Assembly: GCA_022837485.1 (NCBI GenBank)
Contig: JALHHH010000008.1
Coordinates: forward strand, 1-48,824
Source: Bacteroidales bacterium
GTDB taxonomy: Bacteria; Bacteroidota; Bacteroidia; Bacteroidales; Lentimicrobiaceae
Length of the DNA stretch: 48,824 nt
Direction of reading: 5' to 3'
The position numbers and the translations under genes were made by a program. The notes below the pieces were generated by a model that saw nothing but the letters and a program-made list of their open reading frames with translations, made no database searches and was not told the origin of the DNA. Shown in pieces: positions 1 to 8,428 of the stretch (positions are counted from its first letter, which is position 1; each line of letters starts with the position of its first letter).

Positions 1-444
1 ATCGCGAAGTTCGTTAACTGCGGCGGTGAGTTCATTCTGAACCTGGATATACATATCGTACGATGTTCCCCTGTCGTTTTTGAGCGAGATCACACCTCTG
101 GAAACGGGGTATTGACCAAGTCCGGGGATTTCTTCAAACTTCTTTTCGGGCAGATCGGGTTTGTCGTAGGGGTTGGCGAGGAACTCCTTTGCTTCGGAGC
201 GCAGGGTTCTGATATCGCCGAGACGACCTTCAACAAAGAGTCGATCGCTTTTATTTACAAGCACATTGAAGACGTTTCGTTCTTTGATATCGGGGGGTTC
301 AGCTGTCGGATCGGGTGGCGGGGGCAATCTCCTTACGATACCTGTATCTGTATCCATGGTGGTTGTGACCAGCCAGAAGATCAGAAGCAGGAAGGCGATA
401 TCCGCCATTGAGCCGGCATTTAATTGTGGAATTTTTCTAGCCAT
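1..444 (-). CDS. exbD: ExbD/TolR-family biopolymer transport protein (partial)
   Basis: Inner-membrane protein that works with ExbB to harvest the proton gradient and energize TonB at the outer membrane. I translated the frame from the ATG whose complement is at 442-444; it stays open to base 1, giving 148 residues with the C-terminus outside the window. It starts MARKIPQLNAGSMADIAF and has a single N-terminal membrane helix (about residues 12-30) carrying the Asp that follows SMA, the position of the proton-handling Asp in ExbD. A proline-rich stretch and a periplasmic domain follow. It lies 11 bases after the small membrane protein gene and behind exbB on the same strand, so one operon is likely. 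A second exbD often follows in this phylum but cannot be seen here. Confidence 0.9.
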   Translation of the reverse strand, partial: MARKIPQLNAGSMADIAFLLLIFWLVTTTMDTDTGIVRRLPPPPDPTAEPPDIKERNVFNVLVNKSDRLFVEGRLGDIRTLRSEAKEFLANPYDKPDLPEKKFEEIPGLGQYPVSRGVISLKNDRGTSYDMYIQVQNELTAAVNELRD

Positions 445-455
445 GGTTTAACCAT

Positions 456-791
456 TTATTTTTCAGACTGGAACAGATTCCCAACAGATGTGTAGATGAT
501 GGCGAGGACAGCTATACCCAGAAAGATATAGAATGAGAGGAGTCCGGCGCCGATCATTTTCGACAAAGTGGGACCTATTTCAAATTTTTCATAGAGCGGA
601 CCCGTTGTTGCCGGGGAAAGGATGTAGGAAAGCAGGAAGATTCCTATAAGCGTTCCGACTCCTATCAGGGCTCCTTTCGCAGCTTTTGGATTTCCGAAGG
701 TTTGAATCAGCGGGAAAACAACTGCCAGCAATATGGAGATACCCAGCAAAAGGTAGGTCACGATCATTCCGATGTTGATCATTGTATCCAT
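456..791 (-). CDS. Small conserved membrane protein between exbB and exbD
   Basis: A 111-residue hydrophobic protein with about three predicted membrane helices (residues 7-28, 38-58 and 85-106). I recognise no catalytic motif. It starts 10 bases after the exbB stop and ends 11 bases before exbD, so it is almost certainly co-transcribed with both. Such a small membrane protein between exbB and exbD is a familiar arrangement in Bacteroidetes and is usually annotated as hypothetical. An accessory role in the ExbB-ExbD motor is inferred from position only. Confidence 0.8.
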   Translation of the reverse strand: MDTMINIGMIVTYLLLGISILLAVVFPLIQTFGNPKAAKGALIGVGTLIGIFLLSYILSPATTGPLYEKFEIGPTLSKMIGAGLLSFYIFLGIAVLAIIYTSVGNLFQSEK

Positions 792-801
792 AATTGCTTT
801 A

Positions 802-1614
802 TTATTTTGTGTTCTTATTCTTTACGAGAATATCCATGAAAGTGATAGTGGCATCTTCCATTGAGTTTACAATACCTTCAACCTTGGTAAGGAGATAGTT
901 GTAGAACACCTGGAGGATAATGGCAACGATAAGACCGAAGATGGTGGTAAGAAGAGCAACCTTCATACCTCCGGCAACTACGGTCGGAGAAATGTCACCT
1001 GCAGCTTCGATATCGTCGAATGCCTGAACCATACCTACAACGGTTCCAAGGAATCCCATCATGGGAGCCAGTGCGATGAACAGTGAAATCCATGAAAGAT
1101 TGTTTTCAAGGCGCGACATCATAACACCGCCGTAAGAAACAATCGATTTTTCCACCATTTCAAGACCCTCTGAATGACGGTCAAGTCCCTGGAAGAAAAT
1201 GCTGGCCACAGGTCCACGGGTATTCTTGCAAATTTCTTTTGCAGCAGCAACGCCTTCTGTTTCAAGCGCTGTTTCTACTTTATTCAGAAGTTTCTGCGTA
1301 TTGGTAGTGGAAAGGTTCAGATAAATAATCCTTTCGATAACCAAACCGAGACCAAGGATGAGTACAAACAGAATGGGGAACATCCAGCCTGCACCACCTT
1401 CGATGAATTTACCTTTAAGTACCTGGTGGAATGACTGGGGCGCTTCTGCCTCCTCAACCAGTGTTTCCTGAACCGGCTGAGCAGCTTCCTGCTGTACCGC
1501 GGTGTCGGCAACCTGCTCCGTCTGGGCTGCTTCGGTATCCTGAGCCATAACAACGCTGGTTACTCCAAAAGTGAGCATTCCTGCTACCGTCAAAAACGCA
1601 ATTAATTTTTTCAT
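802..1614 (-). CDS. exbB: MotA/TolQ/ExbB proton channel family protein
   Basis: Proton-channel subunit of the TonB-energizing complex in the inner membrane. The 270-residue product begins with a cleavable-looking signal or membrane segment (residues 1-25, ending VVMAQD). A Gln/Glu/Ala-rich linker (25-65) follows, then a membrane helix (about 77-98) and the MotA_ExbB domain with two long helices, including ALAPMMGFLGTVVGMVQAF and the final VALLTTIFGLIVAIILQVF region. The N-terminal extension with a low-complexity acidic linker is typical of Bacteroidetes ExbB and absent from E. coli ExbB. First gene of the exbB-small protein-exbD unit. No clear promoter box was seen upstream. Confidence 0.9.
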   Translation of the reverse strand: MKKLIAFLTVAGMLTFGVTSVVMAQDTEAAQTEQVADTAVQQEAAQPVQETLVEEAEAPQSFHQVLKGKFIEGGAGWMFPILFVLILGLGLVIERIIYLNLSTTNTQKLLNKVETALETEGVAAAKEICKNTRGPVASIFFQGLDRHSEGLEMVEKSIVSYGGVMMSRLENNLSWISLFIALAPMMGFLGTVVGMVQAFDDIEAAGDISPTVVAGGMKVALLTTIFGLIVAIILQVFYNYLLTKVEGIVNSMEDATITFMDILVKNKNTK

Positions 1615-1693
1615 AGTTAATTGTTATTGATTTTGATTTAAGTGAACTTGTTTTTGTTTCCGTTTATTGTGCAACTGGGCATTTTTCCTTCAC

Positions 1694-1784
1694 TGGCGGA
1701 GAGAATGGGATTCGAACCCATGATACGCTTTTGGCGTATACACACTTTCCAGGCGTGCGCCTTCGACCACTCGGCCATCTCTCC
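1694..1784 (-). tRNA. tRNA-Ser (anticodon GGA)
   Basis: Read on the minus strand, a 7-bp acceptor stem (GGAGAGA with TCTCTCC) encloses a D arm, an anticodon loop CTGGAAA with anticodon GGA, a long variable arm with stem ATACGC/GCGTAT, and a T arm with GGTTCGAATCC. The long variable arm is diagnostic of a class II tRNA such as serine. The discriminator base is G and the CCA end is encoded at 1694-1696. It lies 80 bases before the exbB start on the same strand. Confidence 0.97.
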
Positions 1785-1968
1785 GGAAACGGCGCATTTC
1801 GCCGCCTGTTATCCTGATTCAGGGCGCTAAAATACAAAAAATTGTAAAAGATTGGTTTTAATAGACTTTTTTTAATCTTTTACCCTAAATCATTGTTCCC
1901 ATAATCAGCACCTTAGCAATTTAGAACGATTCTAAATCGGACAGGCCTGTTTATGGTTCTGCAATTCC

Positions 1969-2994
1969 CTATTCAATCGTAAGCTCCCCGCGCAAAGGGG
2001 TTTGCAACAATCGTTCAAACGTAAGACCCGTGTGGCCCTGTCCCAGCAAATACATCGTTTTTGCTATTGCCGATTCCGTGGTGATGTCGAAACCTCCTAC
2101 AACACCAATCCCTCCCAGCTGCACGCTGGTTTCGTACTTGCCCATCTCCACCGATCCGCCCTTACACTGGGTTACGTTAAAAATAGTTATCCCGCTCTTT
2201 ATACCCCTCGAAAGAGCCTGCAAAAACCAGGGATCGGTTGGAGCGTTGCCGGCTCCGTAAGTTTCCAGAATCAGCGCTTTTAAGCCCGGAATCGTCATTA
2301 TGCTGTTCACCACAGCTTCCGTGATGCCGGGAAACAGTTTCAGTATCGCCACGCCCGGATCCAGATTTTTATGAACTTTCAGCTTTTTGAAATTCGGCTT
2401 CAATATGTGCTGATGGTTGTACCGTATATGCACCCCAACCTGCGCCAGCAACGGATAATTACCACTCAAAAAGGCATTGAAGTTTTCGGCATTGAACTTA
2501 TTGGTGCGGTTCCCGCGCATCAGGCGGTTTTCAAAACAAATGCTCACTTCCGGAACTACCGGGGTGTCATCGGTTTTGGCTGCCGCTATTTCAATGGCAT
2601 TGATGAAGTTCTCCCTTCCGTCGGTCCTGAGCACACCCATGGGCAATTGCGATCCCGTGAAGACTACCGGTTTGTTCAGATTCTCAAGCATGAAACTCAG
2701 CATTGATGCCGAGTAAGCCATGGTATCGGTACCGTGCAGTACTACAAATCCGTCGTATTTCTCGTAGTTTTCTTCAATTATTCCGGCCAGTTTTACCCAA
2801 AACATGGGGTTCATGTTGGATGAGTCAATCAAAGGCTCAAAACAATAGGTATCAATTTTGCAGTTAAAATTCTGCAATACCGGTATGTGCTTGTACAATG
2901 CATCAAAGTTGAACGGCGTTAAAGCCCCGCTTACCGGATCCTGGATCATTCCTATCGTTCCGCCGGTATAGATTACCAATATGTTCGATTCCAT
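1969..2994 (-). CDS. ansA: Type I (cytoplasmic) L-asparaginase
   Basis: Hydrolyses L-asparagine to aspartate and ammonia. The N-terminal motif YTGGTIGM (from residue 9) carries the nucleophilic Thr, and the second signature HGTDTMAYSASMLSFM supplies the Thr-Asp pair. No signal peptide is seen, which fits a cytosolic type I enzyme. The frame is open further upstream to 3099, but I chose the ATG at 2994 because the protein family begins there (MESNILVIYTGGTIG) and the upstream 35 residues are basic and unlike any asparaginase N-terminus. At 341 residues it is the normal length. tatD lies 52 bases upstream on the same strand, so the two may be co-transcribed. Confidence 0.93.
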   Translation of the reverse strand: MESNILVIYTGGTIGMIQDPVSGALTPFNFDALYKHIPVLQNFNCKIDTYCFEPLIDSSNMNPMFWVKLAGIIEENYEKYDGFVVLHGTDTMAYSASMLSFMLENLNKPVVFTGSQLPMGVLRTDGRENFINAIEIAAAKTDDTPVVPEVSICFENRLMRGNRTNKFNAENFNAFLSGNYPLLAQVGVHIRYNHQHILKPNFKKLKVHKNLDPGVAILKLFPGITEAVVNSIMTIPGLKALILETYGAGNAPTDPWFLQALSRGIKSGITIFNVTQCKGGSVEMGKYETSVQLGGIGVVGGFDITTESAIAKTMYLLGQGHTGLTFERLLQTPLRGELTIE

Positions 2995-3046
2995 GCTGTT
3001 ATGTTTATGGTAGCAGTGAAGATATAGTTTTTCCGATTGGTTCTTT

Positions 3047-3841
3047 TTAGTTCTCGGTTTTATATGCCTTACCTTCAGGAAAAAAGAGCCGCATCGCATT
3101 TGCGCTGGTTGCCTCTGCGATTTCTTCCACCCCTATACCCGTTATTTCTGCCACTTTCTCAGCGATCAGCGGTATGTATGCAGGCTCGTTCCGCTTCCCC
3201 CTGTAAGGTACGGGCGCAAGAAAAGGCGCATCCGTTTCCAGAACAAGATGTTCGAGGCCGATGTGCTTCAGCGTCTCCTGCATTTTATTGTTTTTAAAGG
3301 TAATAACACCCCCAAGTCCCAAACTGAAACCCAGTCCGGTTGCCTGTTTTGCCTGTTCCACACTTCCCGAGAAGCAATGAAAAATCCCTTTTAAGTGCGG
3401 ATTATTTACATCCTTAAGTATCCGTATCACCTCATTGAACGATTCCCGTATGTGTATTACCAGTGGAAGACCGCTGCCCGCCGCCAGTTCGATGTGATGC
3501 CTGAAGACGTATTCCTGCTCCCGGGCAAAGGTCTTATCCCAGTACAGGTCGATGCCGCATTCCCCTACACCGTAGAAGTTTTTCGCCTGTAGCATTTTTT
3601 CAACAAGCGATAGTTCTTCCCGGTAATTTTCCTTTACGGAAGTGGGATGCAGACCGATCATCGGGAAGCAGTGGCCGGGGAATTCTCCGGCCAGCTTCAG
3701 CATAGGTTCCAGAGAGCTGCTGTCGATGTTGGGAAGCATCATAATGCCAACGCCGGCATCCACTGCCCTGCCGATCATCTCCGCACGATCCGGTTCAAAC
3801 TCTTCAAGATACAGGTGGGTATGGGTATCAATCAGTTTCAT
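3047..3841 (-). CDS. tatD: TatD-family metal-dependent deoxyribonuclease
   Basis: TIM-barrel metallohydrolase of the TatD family (3'-5' DNase/RNase activity in characterised members). The 264-residue product shows the metal ligands in order: DTHTHLYLEEF at residues 5-15, GECGIDLYWD, the His in PLVIHIRES, the His in GIFHCFSGS, and the Asp in LVLETDAPFLAP followed by the family's RNEP. The ORF could extend to 3982, but the ATG at 3841 gives the family start MKLIDTHTH. A promoter box lies only 4 bases before this ATG and would exclude the longer start. It is divergent from the glycosyltransferase gene. Confidence 0.95.
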   Translation of the reverse strand: MKLIDTHTHLYLEEFEPDRAEMIGRAVDAGVGIMMLPNIDSSSLEPMLKLAGEFPGHCFPMIGLHPTSVKENYREELSLVEKMLQAKNFYGVGECGIDLYWDKTFAREQEYVFRHHIELAAGSGLPLVIHIRESFNEVIRILKDVNNPHLKGIFHCFSGSVEQAKQATGLGFSLGLGGVITFKNNKMQETLKHIGLEHLVLETDAPFLAPVPYRGKRNEPAYIPLIAEKVAEITGIGVEEIAEATSANAMRLFFPEGKAYKTEN

Positions 3842-3845
3842 TGGG

Positions 3846-3875
3846 CAAAGATACCGCATTCCAACTGAGTTCAAA
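3846..3875 (-). promoter_or_regulatory. Bacteroidetes-type promoter of tatD
   Basis: On the minus strand: TTTG (complement of 3872-3875), an 18-base spacer, then TATCTTTG (complement of 3846-3853), matching the TTTG/TAnnTTTG consensus of this phylum. The start codon follows after only CCCA, so transcription would start at or next to the ATG. Confidence 0.6.
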
Positions 3876-3960
3876 TACCAATAGATTTTATAAGCTGAAA
3901 GAAGATTTACCTTTTCGGCAGACACTGTTGCGATTTCAACAGGGGCAAGGCACATTTTCT

Positions 3961-3968
3961 TACATTTG
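3961..3968 (+). promoter_or_regulatory. Putative -7 box for the glycosyltransferase gene
   Basis: TACATTTG matches TAnnTTTG and ends 22 bases before the ATG at 3991. No convincing -33 TTTG was found, so this is weaker than the tatD promoter. Confidence 0.4.
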
Positions 3969-3990
3969 CGGAAGCTATCCAATTGTATTC

Positions 3991-4983
3991 ATGGCGGTGA
4001 AGATTCTGATCATACGTTTCAGTTCCATTGGCGATATTGTGCTTACCACCCCGGTGGTGCGCTGCCTGAAGTCGCAACTTCCCGATGCGGAAATACACTA
4101 CCTCACCCGTGATGCCTATGCCCGCATTCCTGAGTCGAATCCTTACATCGATCGTGTTATTTCCTTCAGCGGCAGCATCCGCGAGGTATTTCCGCTGCTG
4201 AAGGAGCAAAAGTATGACCGGATCATTGATTTGCACCGAAACCTCCGGTCGTGGTTTACGCTCCTTAACCTTTGGCGGCCTTTCAGCAGCTTCCGGAAAC
4301 TGAATGCCTGCAAGTGGCTGCTTGTAAATTTTAAAATCAACCGCCTGCCCCAGGTGCATATTGTCGACCGCTACATGCAGGCAGTAGCAAAGCTTGGCGT
4401 TGTCAGCGACGGACTGGGACTCGATTTCTTTATCCCGCCGGCAGAGGAAGTACCCGTTTCGGAACTGCCGGAGACTTTCAGAAAAGGATACACTGCCTTT
4501 GTCACCGGAGGGCGGCATAATACCAAAATCCTGCCGGCGGAACGAATTATCGATATTTGCCGCCTTTTAAATAGTCCAGTGGTGCTGCTGGGAGGGCCCG
4601 AAGACCGTGAACGAGCCGGGGAGGTAGAAAACACTCCCGGTCTTACCGTTTATAATGCCTGCGGTAAGTATAATCTTATGCAGTCGGCGTCACTGGTACG
4701 TAAAGCAAAGAATGTTGTTTCAAACGATACCGGTCTGATGCACATTGCTGCAGCATTTCAGAAACCCATGGTATCGGTTTGGGGTAATACGGTTCCGGAG
4801 TTCGGGATGTATCCGTATCTGTCAGCAGATGTGCCTTCCATGATCGCGGAAGTGAAAGGGCTGCCTTGCCGGCCATGCAGCAAAATCGGCCATCCGAAAT
4901 GCCCCAAAGGTCATTTTCGCTGCATGCTCGACCAGGATGTAAACGCCATCGCAACATTCATTAATAAAAATGATATCCGGTAA
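3991..4983 (+). CDS. Glycosyltransferase family 9 (heptosyltransferase-like)
   Basis: GT-B fold glycosyltransferase of the heptosyltransferase family, which adds sugars to the lipopolysaccharide inner core at the cytoplasmic face. The N-terminus ILIIRFSSIGDIVLTTPVV is the classic family-9 start, and the C-terminal half has VSNDTGLMHIAAAFQKPMV, the donor-binding region. A Cys-rich tail (LPCRPCSKIGHPKCP, then CMLDQD) is common in family members. The frame is open back to 3841, but the ATG at 3991 is where the conserved N-terminus begins and lies just after a -7 box. The product has 330 residues. The exact sugar cannot be told from the sequence. Confidence 0.9.
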   Translation: MAVKILIIRFSSIGDIVLTTPVVRCLKSQLPDAEIHYLTRDAYARIPESNPYIDRVISFSGSIREVFPLLKEQKYDRIIDLHRNLRSWFTLLNLWRPFSSFRKLNACKWLLVNFKINRLPQVHIVDRYMQAVAKLGVVSDGLGLDFFIPPAEEVPVSELPETFRKGYTAFVTGGRHNTKILPAERIIDICRLLNSPVVLLGGPEDRERAGEVENTPGLTVYNACGKYNLMQSASLVRKAKNVVSNDTGLMHIAAAFQKPMVSVWGNTVPEFGMYPYLSADVPSMIAEVKGLPCRPCSKIGHPKCPKGHFRCMLDQDVNAIATFINKNDIR

Positions 4984-5051
4984 GTGCTTTTATTAAAAAA
5001 GATTGATGGGTAACCGACTTTCTGACTATAGGGATACCTCTTATATTCGGT

Positions 5052-5693
5052 TTATTTCATCATTCCTGCAGTATCGGCTTTCAGGTCGTCTATCCATTTG
5101 CTGCTGACTTTCTGCTGCCTGAAGGAGAGCAATGCACCGATAAGGGCTTCCGGATCTTCGTTTACGAGCAGATTGCCCCGGTGTTCGGGCCGGACGAATT
5201 TTTGCGAAACCGTATAGTCGAGGAACTGTACAAGATGGGTGTAGTAACCTTTGGTATTCAGCAGTGCAATGGGTTTATCGATGATTTCGAGCTGATTCCA
5301 CGACATCACTTCAAAAATTTCATCCAGGGTGCCGATTCCCCCGGGCATAGCGATGAAAGCATCTGCAAGCTGAGCCATTTTTTCCTTCCGGATGCTCATT
5401 GTGTCAACCACATGAAATTCTTTCAGGACAGTATAAGCGACTTCTTTTTCAATTAATCCTTTAGGCATGACTCCGATCACCCGGCCACCTTCCTGCAGAC
5501 AAGCATCGGCGATGGAGCGCATCAGACCGATGTTGCTTCCACCGTAAACCAGCGTAATTCCTTTTTTCCCCATCAGCGCTCCCAGTGCGCGGGCGGCATG
5601 GGTGTATTCCGGATCCGACCCGGTGGAGGATCCGCAAAATACACAGATTGATTTTATGGGGGAGTCTGAAGTCGTGTTGTCGGATTGGTTCAT
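5052..5693 (-). CDS. LOG-family Rossmann-fold protein (TIGR00730)
   Basis: Likely nucleotide 5'-monophosphate phosphoribohydrolase of the LOG/cytokinin-activating family. The 213-residue product has the nucleotide-binding start CVFCGSSTGSDPEY (residues 17-30), GGSNIGLM, and the signature PGGIGTLDE at 117-125, with the conserved Arg in SIRKEKM. The first 12 residues are a polar leader, and a start slightly downstream cannot be excluded. It is 60 bases downstream of the M64 peptidase gene on the same strand, possibly one transcript. Bacterial members may act in purine nucleotide turnover; the cytokinin label comes from plant-associated homologues. Confidence 0.88.
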   Translation of the reverse strand: MNQSDNTTSDSPIKSICVFCGSSTGSDPEYTHAARALGALMGKKGITLVYGGSNIGLMRSIADACLQEGGRVIGVMPKGLIEKEVAYTVLKEFHVVDTMSIRKEKMAQLADAFIAMPGGIGTLDEIFEVMSWNQLEIIDKPIALLNTKGYYTHLVQFLDYTVSQKFVRPEHRGNLLVNEDPEALIGALLSFRQQKVSSKWIDDLKADTAGMMK

Positions 5694-5753
5694 GGATTTA
5701 TTGGTTGATGCGGAAAAACTATCTGCGTTTGCAGACGACGCTGTTGACAGAAG

Positions 5754-7022
5754 TTACCGGATGTGGGCCTCCAGCATTTCGAGTAAGGCCTTTTTGCATA
5801 CCGGACAAAAGTTGTTGTATGTCAGTGACTTCATCGTGCAGTCGTGGGAAGGTCGGTAAATGCCGTGGGTCATATATCCGCCTCCTTCAAAGGCTCCCAG
5901 CGGATGTCTGTTTTTATCCTTTTCGGGCGTTGGGATGGGAGTACCTTCCGGAACCATATCCTTCCACTTCCGGTTAAAATCAACGAGTGTGGTGAGGTTG
6001 GGCTCCCAGGGTTCGATGTTCAGGTTGTAGAAATCTTCATAGGCCACGGAAGAGTTGTAGTACTCATCGCCCAACCCGGCAAAGCTGTGCCCGAATTCGT
6101 GAACAAACACGTAATCGGCGAACGGGTTGTCGCTGGTAAACAAGGCGTAGTGGTTGTAAATTCCACCGCCTCCGTAGACCTGTGAATTGGCAATGATGCA
6201 GATGTGGTCGTACGGTACGTTGGCAGCTGCATCGCGCACGCTGCGCATGTCGGTGGTGGTTAGGTAACGTTCGATATCGAAGGTGTAGAAATTGCTGTTT
6301 AATACCGTTTTCTTCCAGATATCCTTTCCGGGTATGTCGGCTCCGCTTTCCGCTGAAACGGCTTCTACTCCGCGGATATTGATATTGCCGGCATATTCGC
6401 TGAAGGGTTCACATTTGAGCAGAAAGGCAGCCAGGCGGTTGCAGTCCTCGCGGAATTTGCCCATTTCAGCACTTGTATAGCCTTCGGGAATCATTACGAT
6501 GTCAAGGCATTTATCGGGTTTGCCGGAAGCGTGAACGTCGAAAGAGGGAAATTCGAGTTTTCGTTCTTTGCGGATGAAATAGCTGGCAGGATCTATGTCG
6601 AGAGTAAACTGTTTTTCCCAGTTGCCGTCGCGGAGGCGTTTAAAAAAATCTACCGTCACCGGTTTACGCGGATACGGCATGATTACATTTTCGGGGAAGG
6701 CTTTGCGCGTTGTGCGGGCCTCTGCCGTAGTCTGCCATTCCGAGAAGAGGCTCGAATAGCCTTTGGAGAAGATTAAAGTTCCGTCTTCACGGCTGGTTAC
6801 GGTAAATTTATAGTTCCCGTAGTCGAACGGACAAATCAGCGTCGTTTTTGATCCTCCCCAGTAAGGTTCTTCCATGAGTTCTTCCAGGGCATATACATCG
6901 GTGTCCGCAGTACCGGCATGCATGTAATCGATGCGCAGGGTTTTGTTGTAGAAGTACTTTTCGAACTGTGCCTGAGCGCCGGCAGCTAACAGGATCAATA
7001 ATAGGGTCAAAACCTTTTTCAT
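5754..7022 (-). CDS. Secreted M64 (IgA peptidase-like) zinc metallopeptidase
   Basis: A 422-residue exported peptidase. A signal peptide (residues 1-19, ending GAQAQ) precedes an N-terminal beta-rich domain (about 20-160). The catalytic domain follows, with the zinc motif HEFGH at 308-312 extended as SFAGLGDEYY, the M64 signature. VMIPEGYTSAEMGKF before it is also typical of the family. Clostridial M64 cleaves IgA, but Bacteroidetes members are widespread in non-host species, so the natural substrate is unknown. No T9SS sorting domain is visible at the C-terminus, so a periplasmic location or another export route is likely. The LOG gene follows on the same strand. Confidence 0.92.
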   Translation of the reverse strand: MKKVLTLLLILLAAGAQAQFEKYFYNKTLRIDYMHAGTADTDVYALEELMEEPYWGGSKTTLICPFDYGNYKFTVTSREDGTLIFSKGYSSLFSEWQTTAEARTTRKAFPENVIMPYPRKPVTVDFFKRLRDGNWEKQFTLDIDPASYFIRKERKLEFPSFDVHASGKPDKCLDIVMIPEGYTSAEMGKFREDCNRLAAFLLKCEPFSEYAGNINIRGVEAVSAESGADIPGKDIWKKTVLNSNFYTFDIERYLTTTDMRSVRDAAANVPYDHICIIANSQVYGGGGIYNHYALFTSDNPFADYVFVHEFGHSFAGLGDEYYNSSVAYEDFYNLNIEPWEPNLTTLVDFNRKWKDMVPEGTPIPTPEKDKNRHPLGAFEGGGYMTHGIYRPSHDCTMKSLTYNNFCPVCKKALLEMLEAHIR

Positions 7023-7048
7023 AACGATGATGGCTAAAAACGTACTGG

Positions 7049-7056
7049 CAAAAATA
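7049..7056 (-). promoter_or_regulatory. Putative -7 box for the M64 peptidase gene
   Basis: The minus strand reads TATTTTTG, matching TAnnTTTG, 26 bases before the start codon. No -33 element at the right spacing was seen. Confidence 0.4.
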
Positions 7057-7131
7057 GGGATTGTTGCACAAAGCGGGTGGAAAAACCAATTTTACTGTCC
7101 TAATTTTAAAATCGATTCGGAAAGTAAGTGC

Positions 7132-7162
7132 TTGCATGGATTCCAAATATTGTTTATTTTTG
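7132..7162 (+). promoter_or_regulatory. Promoter of tRNA-Arg
   Basis: TTG at 7132-7134, a 20-base spacer, then TATTTTTG at 7155-7162. The mature tRNA begins 15 bases later. A stable RNA driven by this pair supports the motif as the main housekeeping promoter here. Confidence 0.6.
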
Positions 7163-7177
7163 CAGCCCGTTTCCCAT

Positions 7178-7249
7178 GGCCCTGTAGTTCAACGGATAGA
7201 ACGGAAGTTTCCTAAACTTTAAATACAGGTTCGATTCCTGTCGGGGCTA
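7178..7249 (+). tRNA. tRNA-Arg (anticodon CCT)
   Basis: A 72-nt cloverleaf. The acceptor stem is GGCCCTG with CGGGGCT, containing G-T wobbles. The D arm is GTTC/GAAC, the anticodon stem GAAGT/ACTTT with loop TTCCTAA, and the T arm ACAGG-TTCGATT-CCTGT. The discriminator is A. CCA is not encoded (the next bases are CAA), unlike the tRNA-Ser in this window. Confidence 0.95.
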
Positions 7250-7264
7250 CAAATCATCTGAATA

Positions 7265-7305
7265 AACGCCTGTAAGACAATATATTACAGGCGTTCTATT
7301 TTTTT
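7265..7305 (+). terminator. Intrinsic terminator after tRNA-Arg
   Basis: A perfect 11-bp stem, AACGCCTGTAA (7265-7275) with TTACAGGCGTT (7285-7295), and a 9-base loop, followed by CTATTTTTTT. It lies 15 bases after the tRNA. Confidence 0.88.
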
Positions 7306-7356
7306 ATGCACCAAATTTGTACCCGTTTACAGATTTTTTCATTCGCATTGTTATAA

Positions 7357-7392
7357 AATCCCCGGCCTGTCGCTGGCCGGGGATTCGTTTTT
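7357..7392. terminator. Strong GC-rich hairpin terminator, probably for the VWA gene
   Basis: A perfect 11-bp stem, AATCCCCGGCC (7357-7367) with GGCCGGGGATT (7375-7385), and loop TGTCGCT. T-rich tails lie on both sides: CGTTTTT on plus, and the stem's TT plus TT on minus. It lies 47 bases beyond the stop of the leftward VWA gene and after the tRNA terminator, so it may serve both directions. Confidence 0.75.
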
Positions 7393-7439
7393 ACAATCTG
7401 AATTTCATCCGGCATTTTTACATGAGGATTGTTGCAGTA

Positions 7440-8063
7440 TTACTTGTAAAAATCCTCCTTCCGGTCCTGATTGGACCTGATTTTTTCGCTGAACTTATGC
7501 CGGGCCGCTTGTTCTTTTGAAAACATCGCATGCATATCTGAATCGTTTGCTTCAAATTTCATGGTGTTCGTGATCGAAATTTTCATTGCTTCCTGTTCCA
7601 CATCCTGATTGGCACCAATGTATGTAAAGGTCCAGCCGGCACGTTTTTGTTCGTCAATGATCTTTTTAATCTGAGAGCCGTTAAACTCTTTGGAGGCATT
7701 CTCTTCCCCGTCCGTTAAAATCGTTACCAGTACGCTGGTGTTTTCCATCCCGCCAAGGTCAACCTTCAGCTTAAGAACACTCATTCCAATGGCATCGTAT
7801 AGCGGTGTCGAGGAATTTGGATTGTAGGAGTTTTTGTCCATTGGTGCAAGGGTGGAAACAGACTGTTTGTCCAGATGGGTTTTTATCCCAAACCCGTTGA
7901 AGGTAACAAAGGAGATGAAGTGTTTCTGCTCCGGATACTGCTTTTCAATACCCTGAATGGTTTGAACCAGTTCATTAAAGCCACTGATGGTGGTGTTTTT
8001 GATTGATTCCATGGAACCGCTTTCATCCAGAATGATCAGATTGTAAACTTTGTCTTTAGCCAT
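7440..8063 (-). CDS. von Willebrand factor type A (VWA) domain protein
   Basis: A 207-residue soluble protein that is almost entirely one VWA domain. The metal-ion-dependent adhesion site is intact: DESGSM at residues 13-18 supplies the DxSxS ligands, STPLYDAIG supplies the Thr, and LTDGEENAS the Asp. There is no signal peptide or membrane helix, so it is cytoplasmic. The last 40 residues are charged and helical. The HTH gene lies 41 bases upstream on the same strand, so the pair is probably one transcript ended by the hairpin at 7357. Such domains bind protein partners in a metal-dependent way. I see no AAA+ or kinase partner beside it, so the target is unknown. Confidence 0.85.
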   Translation of the reverse strand: MAKDKVYNLIILDESGSMESIKNTTISGFNELVQTIQGIEKQYPEQKHFISFVTFNGFGIKTHLDKQSVSTLAPMDKNSYNPNSSTPLYDAIGMSVLKLKVDLGGMENTSVLVTILTDGEENASKEFNGSQIKKIIDEQKRAGWTFTYIGANQDVEQEAMKISITNTMKFEANDSDMHAMFSKEQAARHKFSEKIRSNQDRKEDFYK

Positions 8064-8104
8064 AACGTTTTAGAATTAAGGGTTAATTAGTATAAAGGAT
8101 GGAT

Positions 8105-8428
8105 TTATGAATTATCGGGATCTTTCTTCGTTATCCGGAATTGCAGTTCGTTGGATGCCTGCCGGAAGGCATCGGGAGAGAAGGGCTCATCGCCGTATTC
8201 TCTTATTATTTTTTCAGCCAGCCAGAACGTGAGAATTTCTTTGATGTCCAGATCGTACAATGCGGCAAGCTTTTGCGCCTGATCCCTGGTCGGAAGACGA
8301 TCCCCGTTCTCAATCCGGCTTATTATTGCCTGGTCAACTTCCGTGACCGCGGCAACCTGACGGACCAGCAGCCCTTTCTCTTCTCTTCTCGAACGAAATA
8401 AAGTACCCAATTCTAATTTATTGTCCAT
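8105..8428 (-). CDS. XRE-family helix-turn-helix transcriptional regulator
   Basis: A 107-residue protein with an N-terminal HTH_3 domain: a LGTLFRSRREEKGLLVRQVA first helix, the turn and recognition helix around VDQAIISRIENGDRLPT, then about 35 further helical residues. Start choices are ATG at 8428, 8437 or 8479. The last is disfavoured because a promoter pair lies at 8450-8479. I used 8428 (MDNKLELG) because HTH family members commonly begin this way. It is followed 41 bases later by the VWA gene, so it may regulate that gene and itself. Confidence 0.85.
   Translation of the reverse strand: MDNKLELGTLFRSRREEKGLLVRQVAAVTEVDQAIISRIENGDRLPTRDQAQKLAALYDLDIKEILTFWLAEKIIREYGDEPFSPDAFRQASNELQFRITKKDPDNS

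Noticed and set aside
2995..3099. A longer N-terminus for the asparaginase (start at 3099)
   Set aside because: It would overlap the end of tatD, and its composition does not match the family; 2994 fits.
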